A stretch of 64,000 bases of DNA, taken from positions 1,623,822-1,687,821 of the forward strand of contig OW203751.1 in assembly GCA_934045075.1 (NCBI GenBank). The letters run 5' to 3'. The notes under the pieces are model-generated. The model did no database searches and was not told where the DNA came from. It saw only the letters and a list, made by a program, of their open reading frames with translations. The position numbers and the translations under genes are program-made. This DNA is from Yponomeuta sedellus (Eukaryota; Arthropoda; Insecta; Lepidoptera; Yponomeutidae). Shown one piece after another: positions 21,170 to 32,585 of the stretch; the stretch's first letter is position 1; the number at the start of each line of letters is the position of its first letter.

Positions 21170-21373
21170 TTAAAACCTATTTAGAGGCTGAAAATTTCAC
21201 CCATGCCGGGATTCGAACCCGCAACCTCTGGCTATCCGTGCCAGACCTCTGGATCAGCACGGATAGCCAGAGGTTGCGGGTTCGAATCCCGGCATGGGTG
21301 AAATTTTTAGCCTCTAAATAGGTTTTTAAATTTGTCCTTAGCACGGGTTAGTGCATTAAAAATAAAAATAGTA
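21170..21373. mobile_element. Palindromic SINE-B dimer with 13-bp target duplication
   Basis: A minus-strand copy of the SINE-B tRNA-like 3' half is joined head to head with a plus-strand copy, both tails facing outward. The perfect duplication taaatattaagct lies at 21157-21169 and 21374-21386, so the palindrome entered as one unit. The centre is asymmetric (cagacctctggatcag). Confidence 0.85.
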
Positions 21374-21439
21374 TAAATATTAAGCTGTTATGTACCTATC
21401 AATTAGTTTTTGGTCTAGACGTCTGCGTCCCATCGCATG

Positions 21440-21935
21440 ACACTTCATATCGCACTAATATTAAAAAGGCAAAAGTTTGTGAGTGTGTATATTTGTTACT
21501 TCTTCACGTCTAAACGGCTGCAGCGATTTTAATAGAATTTCGTATGGTGTTAGCTTGTAACGCTGCAAACCTCTTCACACCATTTTTATTTCTTTTTCTA
21601 TCTATCATTTTCAAATATTTAAATTACGTCACACATTATTCGATTTCCCTCATTTTTCATCACTACTACTTTACCCTTTGACCAGATCTGACTTTTTTAC
21701 CTGCTTCTCCGTTTCTCCATTTTATCCAGTTTTCTGTTTTATTAAAATATTATACTACTAATCTACAAATAAAACCACACCAGAAGTCGTTCCAGGGTTT
21801 ATTATTATTTGTAAAGATAACCAACGTTCCAAACTGACACCCTGGATTAACACATATGCTAGGTTTTACCGTGGGAAAATATTTTATTCCCACGGGATAA
21901 TCGATAGAGCGCGAGTAACGCGGGGAACAGCTAGT
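21440..21935 (+). repeat. Dispersed repeat family L, interrupted by element M
   Basis: The family L core ('cttcttcacgtctaaacggc', 'gggaaaatattttattccca') matches 29998-30205 and 40722-40885. About 280 bp (21563-21840) of another repeat, found inverted at 25560-25812, interrupts it after 'gttagct'. Confidence 0.6.
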
Positions 21936-22478
21936 AAATTATAATTACACTCTAGAAAAAATTTTGAACTAATTTTTCGTGAGCACTACGTGTTCCTAAC
22001 TTAATTCCGGAATCGCGTACTTGAACGTTTGTCGGAAGAGTCCAACTATGCACGAGTCACGCCTTTTGTGGCGTGTGACAACCATTGTCGTGCTATTAAC
22101 ATTCTATTGAAAAACTATGCAAGTTGTAGACTCTAGCGCCTCTAAGGGCACTGAAAATGTACTTAAGCTTACGCATCAGAAAATTAAGTACGTAATATTT
22201 TTTCAATATATTTTATGTACTACCCAGACAGGTTTTATATTTGAATTAAATTTGATTTTACGTAAAACTATTCAGCTATTAAACAATTATAAGTAATATT
22301 GAGTCAACAAGTTATTTCTGGGTAATAATGTATAATATTGAGATAATCCAATAAACTGTTTTGCAATTGGGGTTTTTAAGCTGGATAAACAGTAAAAAAC
22401 ACTTTTTCGGTTTTGTCGTCTCCACGCCTACTTATGGTCGGTATTGGCTGCCTGGTACCACTTTCAAATTTGACTGTA
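21936..22478. other. Unassigned AT-rich sequence
   Basis: No coding frame or recognised repeat. Confidence 0.4.
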
Positions 22479-22491
22479 TAATGTAATTTAT

Positions 22492-22672
22492 TTAAAAACC
22501 TATTTAGAGGCTAAAAATTTCACCCATGCCGGGATTCGAACCCGCAACCTCTGGCTATCCGTGCCAGAGGTTGCGGGTTCGAATCCCGGCATTGGTGAAA
22601 TTTTTAGCCTCTAAATAGGTTTTCAAATTTGTCCTTAGCACGGGTTAGTGCATTGAAAATAAAAATAGTATA
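22492..22672. mobile_element. Palindromic SINE-B dimer with imperfect 14-bp target duplication
   Basis: Same architecture as the 21.2 kb element. The flanks ataatgtaatttat (22478-22491) and ataatataatttat (22673-22686) differ at one base. The centre has lost more than in the other copies: stem cccgcaacctctgg, loop ctatccgtg. Confidence 0.8.
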
Positions 22673-23280
22673 ATAATATAATTTATGCCACACCTGGCAG
22701 TAAAATGGCTTTTTCCGCACTCTGCGCGTACGGAAAAAGCCGCTTTCTGGCCTAGTGTAGACATAAAAAGATGTACACAACACGGGAGGTAATAAAGAAA
22801 GAAACGTAGTGATTATATTCTCTGTGAAAGAAAGCTCTCGATCGCATATTTACCTCCCTCGCTTGCAGCTCGGGCCGCAAACGTCTGCGATCTCGGCCTT
22901 TGTATTACCACCCTAGTTGTGTAATGTACTATTACACTAAGACAATTTTTTTTATTATCGCAGTTTTATTGTATTTTAAATTACATTACATTAAGAACAC
23001 AATCTGGGGCTTATTATGTAAGTATCCGTTGAGTAGGATGCCTGACGACGACATCCGTTGAGTTGATTTTTAATTAATCTAGAGTGTAATTATTCCTGTC
23101 TCAACCAAATCCGTACATTGGTAAATCTCAATAATTTGAGATTTAGGCAACCTGGTAATTTTTTTTTTGCGCCGCCATGACACCCCTGTCAGTTTAATGT
23201 TATGTGATGTACTGGGGGGCCGTTAGTGGGGAGGTTAAGCTACTACAGCTATCAAATGCATAAATTTTTTGACACTTTGA
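22673..23280. other. Unassigned sequence with one short hairpin
   Basis: ggctttttccg..cggaaaaagcc at about 22709-22741 forms a small hairpin. Otherwise no recognised feature. Confidence 0.4.
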
Positions 23281-23290
23281 AGTTGTCTAA

Positions 23291-23429
23291 CCCCCCTTAT
23301 TCATAATAGTCTGTTAACTTTAAGCAATGCTTATTCTCACTCTGTCCTCTTCTATTGACCTAAGTCAGAATGAAAGAGAACACTGTTTAGCAGCTGTTTT
23401 AAGCAAGCGGACTATTATGAATAAGGGGG
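23291..23429. mobile_element. Fold-back MITE with TAA duplication
   Basis: Ends CCCCCCTTATTCATAATAGTC and complement; TAA on both sides (23288-23290, 23430-23432). A TWA 3-bp duplication is typical of Harbinger-like elements. Confidence 0.75.
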
Positions 23430-23597
23430 TAAATGCTTAACTTTAACTCGATAGAGTGAAATGGTAATAGTCCCAGTGGTCGTGAAAGCATTGATGCAAA
23501 TAAAATTGTACCTATTTCAAATTACTCTAAGATATTGCTATGAAGGCTTTTATCTGTGTTCTTTTGTGTTTTTATGAATTTGTAAATAAAAATTATA

Positions 23598-23935
23598 CTA
23601 TTTTTATTTTAATGGACTAACCCGTGCTAAGGAACAAATTTAAAAACCTATTTAGAGGCTAAAAATTTCTGGCATGAGGTTGCGGGTTCGAATCCCGATA
23701 TGGGTGAAATTTTTAGCCTCTAAATAGGTTTTTAAAAGTATATTTTTTAAAAAAATATATAATTTGTTCGAACCGTGTTCGAACTGACTCTCAGACTATA
23801 TTATTCATTAATGAAACCCAAGGCAAAAAACCATTCTTTCCATTAGTGTCGCTAGTGTTTCTGGGTATGCCCTTCTAATCTAAATAGGTTTTTAAAATTG
23901 TCCTTAGCACGGGTTAGTGCTTAAAAAGAGTATAT
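23598..23935. mobile_element. Degraded palindromic SINE-B dimer and an extra tail
   Basis: An inverted tail (ctaacccgtgctaagg) and shortened head precede a plus-strand tRNA-like half ending near 23737. A further SINE-B tail lies at 23880-23935. No clear target duplication. Confidence 0.65.
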
Positions 23936-24217
23936 ACTTATATATTTTTCTTCCATCAGTGGCCCTCATGTTACTGCATGAGTCTCGGAAAAATAATTGA
24001 ACACTAATATGTCTTCTGATTTAATCTCAGAACAATTAGGGGTTAATTGAGCTTCTAATCTGACTTTGCGTAGGTAACCTACCCGACTTCCACGACACAG
24101 GCTGTGTCTAGTGTGGGAGTTGCAATCGATCATACAGAACTGTATTATTGGATTTTAATTAACCCATTTTTATTTTATTTCTACAGTTACTTAGATTAGT
24201 CGGTCGGCGTCGTAGTC

Positions 24218-24590
24218 AGGCTATACTAGTCCACTGTTGGACATAGCCCTCCCTTACCTCCTAAGCCCTGGAGGTTACAGTTACTTTCATTCTTCTAAAA
24301 CTTCGTAGATTTTGAGGAACCTTTTCTTCTTGTTGTCCATAAAATGATGAGGGATATTTTGAACTTGGATCAGTAAGTTTTCCGGATTTTCTACTAAATC
24401 ATTGGTTGTTACGAAAGTTATTAGCGATTTCCTATTTGTAGGACACCAGGGCTTAGGAGGCTATAGAGCGCCACGTTGTGCTATCATATGGGGTAATGCC
24501 CATAATCCCCATGCTGGGCATGCGGGTTGGGGATCGCAGTTCGGTGGAATTGTACTGCAGGGGGCGCTGCCCACCCCCCTATTGTTCTGT
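24218..24590 (+). mobile_element. Family B repeat split by a piggyBac-like MITE
   Basis: Left part 24218-24256, right part 24461-24590. The 204-bp insert (24257-24460) has the CCTCCTAAGCCCTGG / CCAGGGCTTAGGAGG ends of the TTAA-flanked element at 48556-48754. Confidence 0.75.
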
Positions 24591-24744
24591 GGTGAGCACA
24601 CCTCCCGGCTCTCGTTATGTGGTGTCCTCAGAACAGTTCTGAGGCGGTGTCGAAGGAGTGTAGGTATAGTCGGAATCTTAGTTAAAAAATCTCTGACTTA
24701 AAATTAAAATTCGCCAAATAGCGACTCTCAAGGGGACCCTTCGA

Positions 24745-25560
24745 TCCAAATTAATGAACCCGGTCTCATGTCTCCCCTGGTGTCTCCCATAAGCAAGCCA
24801 TCAGGATTTTCTTATTCCTCGTGTCTTCCTCACGTAGTAGGGGTGACAGACCATGCTTATAATATTTTAAGTACTCGTGAATCCCCTTATCATGTGAAGT
24901 TATACTGGCCACTCGTAGATAAGTATTTATGTGGTATTTAAGCACGTTATCTGCATATTGGTGTCATCCTGATTTTCAGTAAAAAATGGATGAAAATTAA
25001 AAATAATTAAAATAAAAGCTAGATCAGCTTCTATAGATCAGCCCTCGATAATGGTGTCAATAATGCGTGTGGAGACATCAAGGGGAAACATGAGTCCGGA
25101 GTGCTTAGTGAGAGTTTGACAGATCCAATCGAATAACTTTACTCGAGCGTTAGTCGGACTCCGCGATAATCGAGCATTTGAGTACCTAGCGAGTATGAGT
25201 AAGTTAACCGTTCGAACTGGCAAAACGCTGTCACAGTACAACTCGCACTCGCGAAATTCGTGTTTTGGCTGGTACCTAAACGTGTTCACTTCTCAACGTA
25301 AACCATTACAACTCGCACTCAGCAATTTTAATTTTCATAATTGTCGCTGGGTGGCGCTTCCTCGATGCCATAGAAATATGAGTTTACGTTAACGCGATCG
25401 AGTAGTTAAAAAACTCGCACTAAGCACTCAGAGTGCTTAGTGCGAGTTTTTATGAGAAATAGGTTATTAAAAAGCAAAGTCTGATGTCTCCCTACTACGT
25501 GAGGAAGACACGGGGACTAAGAAAATCCTGATGGCTCCCCTAGGGGATGTAGTGTTGTAT
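24745..25560. mobile_element. TIR element carrying a nested MITE C
   Basis: Segments of about 60 bp around 24785-24850 and 25475-25545 are reverse complements (gccatcaggattttctta, tgtcttcctcacgtagtagg). Between them lies MITE C at 25099-25430, plus a stub of a second MITE C end at 25431-25450. Confidence 0.7.
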
Positions 25561-25812
25561 ATTTTTTTAATAAATAATAATACTGGAACGACTTTAACCT
25601 TGCTTTAGTTAAACCTACCTACTATGTTTTATTTATAATAAAAAATAGAAAACTCGATAAAAGCGGAATAAGCAGGTAAAAATAGTCAATGTAAAGTAGT
25701 AATGCTGAAAATGAGGGAAATCTCGAAAATGTGTGACATAATTTAAAATTTTGAAAATGATAGACATAAAAAATTTAAAAAATTGTGTAAAGAGGTTTGC
25801 ACCGTTGCAGGG
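25560..25812 (-). repeat. Element M, inverted relative to the 21.6 kb copy
   Basis: It ends with 'gtgtaaagaggtttgcaccg', the complement of the start of the 21563-21840 copy. Unclassified. Confidence 0.55.
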
Positions 25813-25876
25813 AGACATGCGAGGCAAGGATATTTGGACGAGGCACGGATGTTTGACATCCGTGGGACGAGGCTTT

Positions 25877-26095
25877 ACAGTGCGTTCACTTCACATTAAC
25901 TTGACGCGTGAGAGGCAGGTAGCACTGAGATGTTTACTGTTATCATGTTAAATAAGAAATCATTCCCATTACTTGGGGAAAATAAGAGGATTGAGGGCTT
26001 GTTTTACCATCTTCCGATTAGGTCCAAAAGCTAATTCACATGTTATGTCCTTGTTACCAATTCTCTCACGCGTCAAGTTAATGTGAACGCACTGT
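25877..26095. mobile_element. MITE with ACAGTGCGTTCAC ends
   Basis: Inverted repeats of about 33 bp (acagtgcgttcact..acttgacgcgtgagag and complement). The 18-bp sequence acatccgtgggacgaggc lies on both sides (25856-25873 and 26096-26113), longer than any normal target duplication. Confidence 0.7.
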
Positions 26096-26113
26096 ACATC
26101 CGTGGGACGAGGC

Positions 26114-26820
26114 CACTAACCAGTTTTTTCCCTGAATAATCTATGGCGTAGCAGTACCGAAACGCAATTTTTCTGAAGACATTCCGAAACTGTGTTTTGA
26201 ATGCACCATAGTATCAGTTCTGGAACAAATTAAAAATAAATATTCCATTTATTTGAAATGTATGATCAATTATATGATCATTCATGGTGAAATATGTAAC
26301 ACTTTTAAATTATGAATACCTAATTAAAATGATGCAATTAGTGTTCACCTTTGAACCTTGTGGGAAAAAAAGATTTTTAGTTTTTGTAAACGTTTCTTCT
26401 TCTTTTGCATCGATCACATTTTTTTACTTGAAAAAAAAACAAATGTCAACCAACCTGGCTGGCTTGATATATCTCCGGAATATTTTTTCCAGAAAAATCA
26501 CAATTTCAGCTCAATTTATATCTTGTTAGGCACCAGAAATGTTGCCGAAGCTATAATTCGACCTACTACTAACACAATTTGTGTAAACAACCAGGTGAGT
26601 CTCCAAAACAACGTCATACGCTTCATAACCAAGCTTCCTTTTTTGTTTATTCTCAGCTAATAATAGCTCCCTACATTCTATATTCCGCATCATTTAACGG
26701 CCTTCACTAAAGCCATTCCATAACATCCTAAAATCCTCTCAATTTCCCTTAAATCACATTTTGCCTCCAATACGATTTGATAAAAACTCGCAAATAATAA
26801 AAAAACCCCGCTCAAAATTT
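26114..26820. other. Region upstream of cassette B
   Basis: AT-rich with T-runs and no recognised repeat. It must contain whatever precedes the B1 acceptor. No promoter element could be assigned. Confidence 0.4.
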
Positions 26821-26837
26821 CAGTAACACAAATCGAC

Positions 26838-27031
26838 ATGTCTGCATCGGAAAGTGACTCCACGTTCGCTCGTGTCTGGGTAAAGGATGAGCCGGATGAA
26901 AATATCGCAGATGAGGTTGATGGCATAGCCAGTGATCATCACGAAGATGATGACCTGGACGATGATGATGATGAGGGTACAGACACAGCACATATAGACA
27001 TTGACCCTATGGGTATCGTGAAGAATGAAAC
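26838..27031 (+). CDS. Zinc-finger gene, cassette B exon 1 (start exon)
   Basis: Acceptor aaaatttcag (AG 26822-26823), a 14-nt leader, then ATG in context atcgacATGtc, the same arrangement as A1. Donor GTAAGT at 27032. It encodes about 64 residues: an N-terminal segment with VKDEPDENIADE, an acidic run (HHEDDDLDDDDDEG) and a closing DIDPMGIVKNE. VKDE and VKNE resemble SUMO-acceptor sites. The acidic start could be an interaction or activation surface, but that is inference. Phase 2 at the end matches A1, so either start exon fits either exon 2. Confidence 0.85.
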
Positions 27032-27109
27032 GTAAGTACGGCGGGAGACCTGTCTGGTGAGGCTCTAAAGCGCTTTGTAGTTCAATATAGTTCAATATAT
27101 TGGTGATGG

Positions 27110-27330
27110 AGGTGAGAGATGTCATGGGTTCGAGCCCGGGCATGTACCAATGACTTAGCTTTCTAAGTTATGTACATTTGTGAAATTATAGTAGCAATAC
27201 TACTCTCTGACGTTGAAGGAAAACATTGTAAGGAAACCCTAGTGTCTGAGGTGTTAGCGAACCTCAGCGCTTGCTTCGTACAATGGCCCAACTATGAGGC
27301 TAAGTGCGGAAATCTCAGGTCTAACTAACT
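27110..27330 (+). mobile_element. tRNA-like SINE fragment (family N)
   Basis: B-box-like gggttcgagcccgggc followed by 'atgtaccaatgacttagc' and 'ggaaaacattgtaaggaaac'. The reverse-orientation counterpart is at 51790-51965. Confidence 0.5.
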
Positions 27331-27669
27331 AGAGTCATAGTTTCATTCACACTATCGGTAGTCTAGTAACCAATCACATTGCAATGGTATAACCTTTGCT
27401 AATTAAATCAGTGCCTCATGCAATTCTATGTTGTTCGCGAGAGATGCTTATTTAATTGCACAGTTTATACCGCTGGAATGACAATGTACTGCTATGGCTT
27501 TGTAGACTACCAAATAGAGGCAAATAAAAAAAAATTATATACATTGTTCTTATTCTTAAATATAACCCATAAATAATTATATCAAAGGTGAATAGAGGTT
27601 GAGACGTTACATTCTGCTTTCTGCCGTAAAATATTTATACGTAACTGTTTAAAACCCAAATCTTTTCAG

Positions 27670-27933
27670 GCAAAATTCGGACACAGAAGAACACGACGAT
27701 CACTGGAAGGCAGATAAAGTCACTGAGGAATGGGTGCCCGAAACGGGTCCAAAGCGTAAAGGAGGGAAGCTGAAGTGTCCTTTCTGCCCGTACACAGGCA
27801 AGCCTAAACTGCTCAAAGCGCACATTAGGAAACATACAAACAAGAAGGAGTTCAAGTGTCCGTTCTGTAGCTTCAACACTAACTATGATACGGCGTTGCG
27901 GAGGCATCTAAAGCTTAAACATACGGGTGATAG
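27670..27933 (+). CDS. Zinc-finger gene, cassette B exon 2
   Basis: Acceptor aaatcttttcag|G and donor AG|GTGAGT at 27934; 264 nt as in A2. It encodes an acidic and His-rich lead (SDTEEHDDHW) and two C2H2 fingers starting CPFCPYTGKPK and CPFCSFNTNYD. The finger region is more conserved with A2 than the lead, which points to constraint on the fingers. It can follow B1 and is also in phase with the end of exon A4. Confidence 0.88.
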
Positions 27934-28004
27934 GTGAGTTACATTACGTATGCTTCTAACGATAATTTTAAATAATTTAGCTGTAGTTTAGGTAGATCTA
28001 AGAG

Positions 28005-28110
28005 AATTCAACCCACTGTGGTGGAGGCATGCCTCAGACAGAGAAAACTGGAACGGTCTGATGAGCGCCTATATAATTTCGCCCAAGAAAAGTTTGATAC
28101 TTTCAAGAAG
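28005..28110 (+). mobile_element. LINE coding remnant in intron B2
   Basis: One frame reads PLWWRHASDRENWNGLM, resembling the C-terminus of RTE-type reverse transcriptases, followed by an A-run near 28115. No upstream domain is present. Confidence 0.35.
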
Positions 28111-28134
28111 ATGTAAAAAAAAAACCTAAAAAGT

Positions 28135-29805
28135 TAACAAAAAATTATGTAGAACAATGATAAGAACCGCTTGAAAGAATCACCCAGTGAAGCCTGGTCA
28201 GCCAGGGTGATTAGAACACACCCCACAAACCACAAGGCTTGTGGGAGGCCAAGCAAGGCCTGGAGAGGGATGTATGTGGTAATGATTATAAATTATAATA
28301 TAAAAAAAAGAGGCTCATATTAATAATTAATAATAATAATTAGGTAAGTGCTGAAAATCAGCGCCGTTGGAGGGTGTACGACATCGACAGCTCGCGCTGA
28401 GCACTGTGCCTTTTGCTGCCAACTGCGTTTATCATGGGTCACTGTTTTATATAAATTATAAAAGGTGCCCATGACCTGTGTTACCTGGCTGAGATTAGTT
28501 TGTTAAAATGTGAATGTGTAGCTAGAATAAAATACTATTTAGTATCAATCCCGCGAATTGTTCAATCTTTACAGGTACAATAAAGAATTTAAGAATAATA
28601 ATATGTGAACCAAATATCAACCTTGTTCTTTCAACTTTGCTTTTACTTACTTTAACTGCCGCACTAGCGGCGCAGCGGGGAGGTGCCGAACAATGATTTC
28701 CGATAATGCTCTCGGTGGTTCGGTGTCTCGCCGCTGGGCTGCGCTCTGGTCGATCTGCCTTGCCACGAAGTCTGTCGGTAAGGCGGGGCGATCCGACCGC
28801 TCTCTTGTAAGAAAACATGGCTGCAGGACACATCTCTGTTATATTGTAGAAGCAAATTAAAAAACGTAAAAGAAGAATCATCACGATTATTATTGGGGAA
28901 AAGTACCTTTTCCTTCACAGAGACGTCCATTAAATTTAATGTTTACTTAAATACACTTATTCACTTTCACTTATTATCAATGAAACAGAAAAGGACAGCA
29001 GCATACTTAACGAAAGATTAACTTTAATTGACATTTCTGAGTGCAGCGGTAAGCTTAGAAAAGATAATAATATACCTAAGCCTGTATTACCTATATTTTT
29101 TTAGTCATTAACAACCCTATTTCTTAATGATTCGCGTTACTCTTGCATAGTTATATATTAAACGGGTCTAATGGCGATTTACCCGTTTAATATATAACTA
29201 AACTAGCTGGCCTGGCAGACTTCGTACTGCCTCTATGGTTTTCCCGACAATTATTCGAATGAGCTCACCTTATAAACCTTCCCTAGACCGCCACGAAAAT
29301 TTCAAGACCAAGATAAGATAAATCCGTTCAGGCGTTCTCGAGTTTTAGCGACTAACGAATAGCAATAAATGTATATATACACAACTAAATAATACATATA
29401 CACAGATGAAACTAAAGAATATAGTACGATACTAACGAATAGCAATAAATGTATATATACACAACTAAATAATATATATACACAGCGCTGAAAATCAGCG
29501 CCGTGGCTCAACCATGGCATAAAGCTGAGCGGAGACCTTTTTGGTACATATACGTGTTAAGTTTTAAGTGAAGCTGGTCTTAATGTAATTTTATGTGCCA
29601 AATAAAGATTATTCTATTCTAGAAAACAATCAATACATTCATCCCTCTCCGGGTCTTGCTTGGCCTTCCACAAGCCTTGTGGTTTGTGGGGTGTGGTCTA
29701 ATCACCCTGGCTTACCAGGCTTCACTGGGCGATTTAATAGGGCACTTTTAAGCAGTTATTATTCTTGTTCGTTCGTTCTACATAATTTTCTTTCTTAACT
29801 TTAAA
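28135..29805. repeat. Widely spaced inverted repeat (arms about 165 bp)
   Basis: The segment at 28135-28290 (ccccacaaaccacaaggctt) is the reverse complement of 29630-29805 with a few differences. Between the arms are a GC-rich tract (28640-28830) of unknown origin, an inverted repeat at 29150-29203 (ttatatattaaacgggt / acccgtttaatatataa), and a 50-bp direct duplication (29355 and 29433; caataaatgtatatatacac). Confidence 0.6.
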
Positions 29806-29819
29806 TATTTAAAATATTT

Positions 29820-30205
29820 TCGGGGCTTAATCGCGTAGTAATTTATTGCTATTTAACCTCGACGTTTCGACGACGTTACAGTCATCGTGGTCACGTGAAG
29901 ACTGATGGCTGGCACCCGTTCGCATCTTCGGCTGATGGGGTTTTAGACTACCCTCAACGATCCTTAACTTTAATTGTCTTGCGCTTGACAACTCACGTCA
30001 CTCTAATATTATAAAGGCGAAAGTTTGTGAGTGTGTATGTTTGTTACTTCTTCACGTCTAAACGGCTGGAGCGATTTTAAGACCATTTGGTATGGAGTTA
30101 GCTGACTACCTGGGCTACGTTTTAGTGCGGGAAAATATCTTTTACTGTCAATACATAATTTATTATCCCTAACAAACCGCTGGTCACACCGTGTGGCACA
30201 GCTAG
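29820..30205 (+). repeat. Dispersed repeats G and L in tandem
   Basis: 29820-29960 matches family G at 5.8 kb. 29998-30205 matches family L (ttcacgtctaaacggctgga). Confidence 0.6.
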
Positions 30206-30715
30206 AAAATAAAAAAAATACACCCTCCTCTCCGTTCCCAGGAGGGTTCGAAAGGATAATTTTCCGTGATAATTATCTTGATAAAAATAGCTCGATGATT
30301 ATCAATTGATAATAACAAAAATTTCGTTTATGCAAAGCAAACAAAACCAAGCAGCAAGTTCTTAGTTGGCTATTAGGATTAGGTCAACAAATAAGTTCTA
30401 CTGCAGCTACAGCAGCAACACAGCCAATGGAAATAGAATCATCATCGGATGAAGATATTCCTTTGGCATCTTTGGTCAATCCAATTTAATATATATTTAG
30501 AATGTTGAATCTGATGGACACTATTTACTTTAATTAATATTAATTTGTGTTGGATTTTAAATAAAAATCATAAAAATTATTTGTTTTCATTAGAATTGGC
30601 AAAATTATAATGTATTTGTGTTATGACACAATATATCAATTAATTTCTTTCTGATAATTATCGGATAAATATCAAGCAGCGTAATTATCTTGATATTTCG
30701 AACCCTGGTTCCCAG
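30206..30715. other. Intron B2, 3' part
   Basis: AT-rich; an inverted pair 'gataattatcttgataaa' / 'gataattatcgga' lies near 30270 and 30650. No coding frame. Confidence 0.35.
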
Positions 30716-30911
30716 TGACGAGGAAAAGAAGGTGAAGAAGGTCCATTTGAAGAAGTTCCAGTGCTCCCTCTGCCCCTACGTGACGGCTCACAGGCACGGC
30801 CTGAAGAGTCACATGAAAGGGAAGCACCAGGACGAGAAGCCGCACCAGTGCAGCTTCTGCGACTACAAGACGAAGTACTCCACGGCGCTGCACCGGCATC
30901 GCTTCACGCAG
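30716..30911 (+). CDS. Zinc-finger gene, cassette B exon 3
   Basis: Acceptor ggttcccag|T and donor CAG|GTAAGA at 30912; 196 nt as in A3. It encodes DEEKKVKKVHLKK, a full finger starting CSLCPYVTAHR and the body of a second starting CSFCDYKTKYS, whose final His comes from exon B4. At nucleotide level this is one of the closest exon pairs between the cassettes, and similarity continues about 35 bases into the intron up to the shared family B repeat. Confidence 0.88.
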
Positions 30912-30949
30912 GTAAGACATACAAGAGAGAACGACCGGTTCTTCTACTT

Positions 30950-31172
30950 CTTCAGGCTATACTAGTTCACTGCTGGACATAGCCCTACCCTAATGAGCGC
31001 AAGGTTGTGCCATCATTGGGGCTCCCCTAATGAGCGCAAGGTTGTGCCATGGGTAATGCCCATAATCCCCACGCTGGGGATGCGGGTTGGGGATCGCAGT
31101 TCGGTGGAATTGTACTGTACTGTTTGTGTCCCTTAGTCGCCTTTTACGACACCCGCGGGAAGAATTTGGGTC
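30950..31172 (+). mobile_element. Family B repeat in intron B3 (shared with A3)
   Basis: Same family, orientation and distance from the donor as 12675-12868. Here it carries a short internal duplication (ctcccctaatgagcgcaagg, twice). Confidence 0.75.
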
Positions 31173-31279
31173 ATTTGACAAAATGTTTATGATACCTACT
31201 GATAATAGTCATATATATATTCCTCGACCGATCTCGACCGGTTGAGGCCGAGATTGTAACGATACTTCTTTATAATAGT

Positions 31280-31980
31280 TATTATTATTAAAATTCTTTA
31301 CTGCATAAAAAAATTGCACACAGGCGAGCTTAATGCTACTTATCTACCAGCTAACCTAAGTTTTGGAGACAAGACTAGCAGGTAGTGCAATATTATATAA
31401 CATAACAATAAATAAACATGAAATACAATAAATACATAAAACATTATCTACATACAAATATACCTACATAATTCCTGACGATATTGATATGTCTACGTGT
31501 GAATACTACTTATAATAGGTTACTCTCAATAATTATAGTAAAAAATGTCACATGCAATCAAAAAAATAACATAAACTATAGAAATCCACAACAGTATCGT
31601 CATATCATATAAAATACTATTAATAAATAAGCACAATAGTCAAATTAAACAAAAAAAAACAAACAAAATTACACACGCACAAAACAAACAAAATAAAATT
31701 AGTCAGTAAAACCGGCCCGAGACATATCCGACCCAAAGGTCCCCATAACGCTGGCAGCATTACCGCGCTGCACTGCTAGGGATATCCTTTGCATCAGATA
31801 TGCTCCGGAGCGGTATTCCAAGCCACGGTTCCTCAGACGACGACCTATCTATATATTACCTATGATAAATTACTGGAGACTTAGGTAATGATACTTTACC
31901 TTTGAATACTTCAAGCGATTGGGCTTGTCGGATGTGTAGAGGTCAGCTATTCCAGAGTTCGCCGGCGCAGTCAAGTTTGA
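31280..31980 (-). mobile_element. Degraded non-LTR retrotransposon 3' part (family F)
   Basis: The plus strand starts with a tail-like attattattaaaattctt and includes the family F block (ccgacccaaaggtccccata) near 31730-31860 and 'ttccagagttcgccggcgca'. No intact frame. Confidence 0.5.
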
Positions 31981-31985
31981 ATTTT

Positions 31986-32135
31986 TCTTCGGGCTATATA
32001 AGTCCACTGCTGGACATAGCCCTCCCCTAATGAGCGCCATAGAGCAAGGTTGTGCCATCATTGGGGGGTTATGCCCATAATCCCCACGCTGGGCGTGCGG
32101 GTTGGGGATCGCAGTTTGCAGGAATTGTACTGCAG
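31986..32135 (+). mobile_element. Family B repeat copy
   Basis: 'ggacatagccctcccctaat' to 'cgggttggggatcgcagttt'. It follows the LINE remnant directly. Confidence 0.65.
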
Positions 32136-32250
32136 TTTGAATTATTCTAAAGGAAATTTGGCATCGCTTCAACAGCTGATTTTGGGGGCTCAAGAGGGAG
32201 TATTTCATCATAAAAGCATATGGCTGATTTCGTTTAAAAATTATTTACTG

Positions 32251-32475
32251 ATTATATTCTTTTTAATGCACTAACCCGTGCTAAGGGCAATTTTAAAAAC
32301 CTATTCAGAGGCTAAAAATTCCACCCACGCCGGGATTCGAACCCGCGACCTCTGGCTAAACGTGCCAGCGCTCTTCCAACTGAGGTAATGGGTGACTCAT
32401 CGGCATCATTGAAATTTCGAACCTCTAAATAGGTTTTTAAATTTCGAACCTCTTTACAAAATTCTCTGTATTACG
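32251..32475 (-). mobile_element. SINE-B copy
   Basis: Minus-strand tail, tRNA-like segment and partial 5' half. A short internal duplication repeats 'aaatttcgaacctct'. Confidence 0.7.
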
Positions 32476-32499
32476 TCACCCATTAGCATGTTTGTGGTG

Positions 32500-32585
32500 T
32501 CGTTGTTTCTGGTTCCCACGACACAGGGTATCCTAAAGTGGGGCCAGAAGCAATGTATTTGCCTGTATGTAAATGTTTGTTATGG
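32500..32585 (+). repeat. Dispersed repeat family D
   Basis: 'cacgacacagggtatcctaa' and 'gtatgtaaatgtttgttatg'. Confidence 0.6.
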
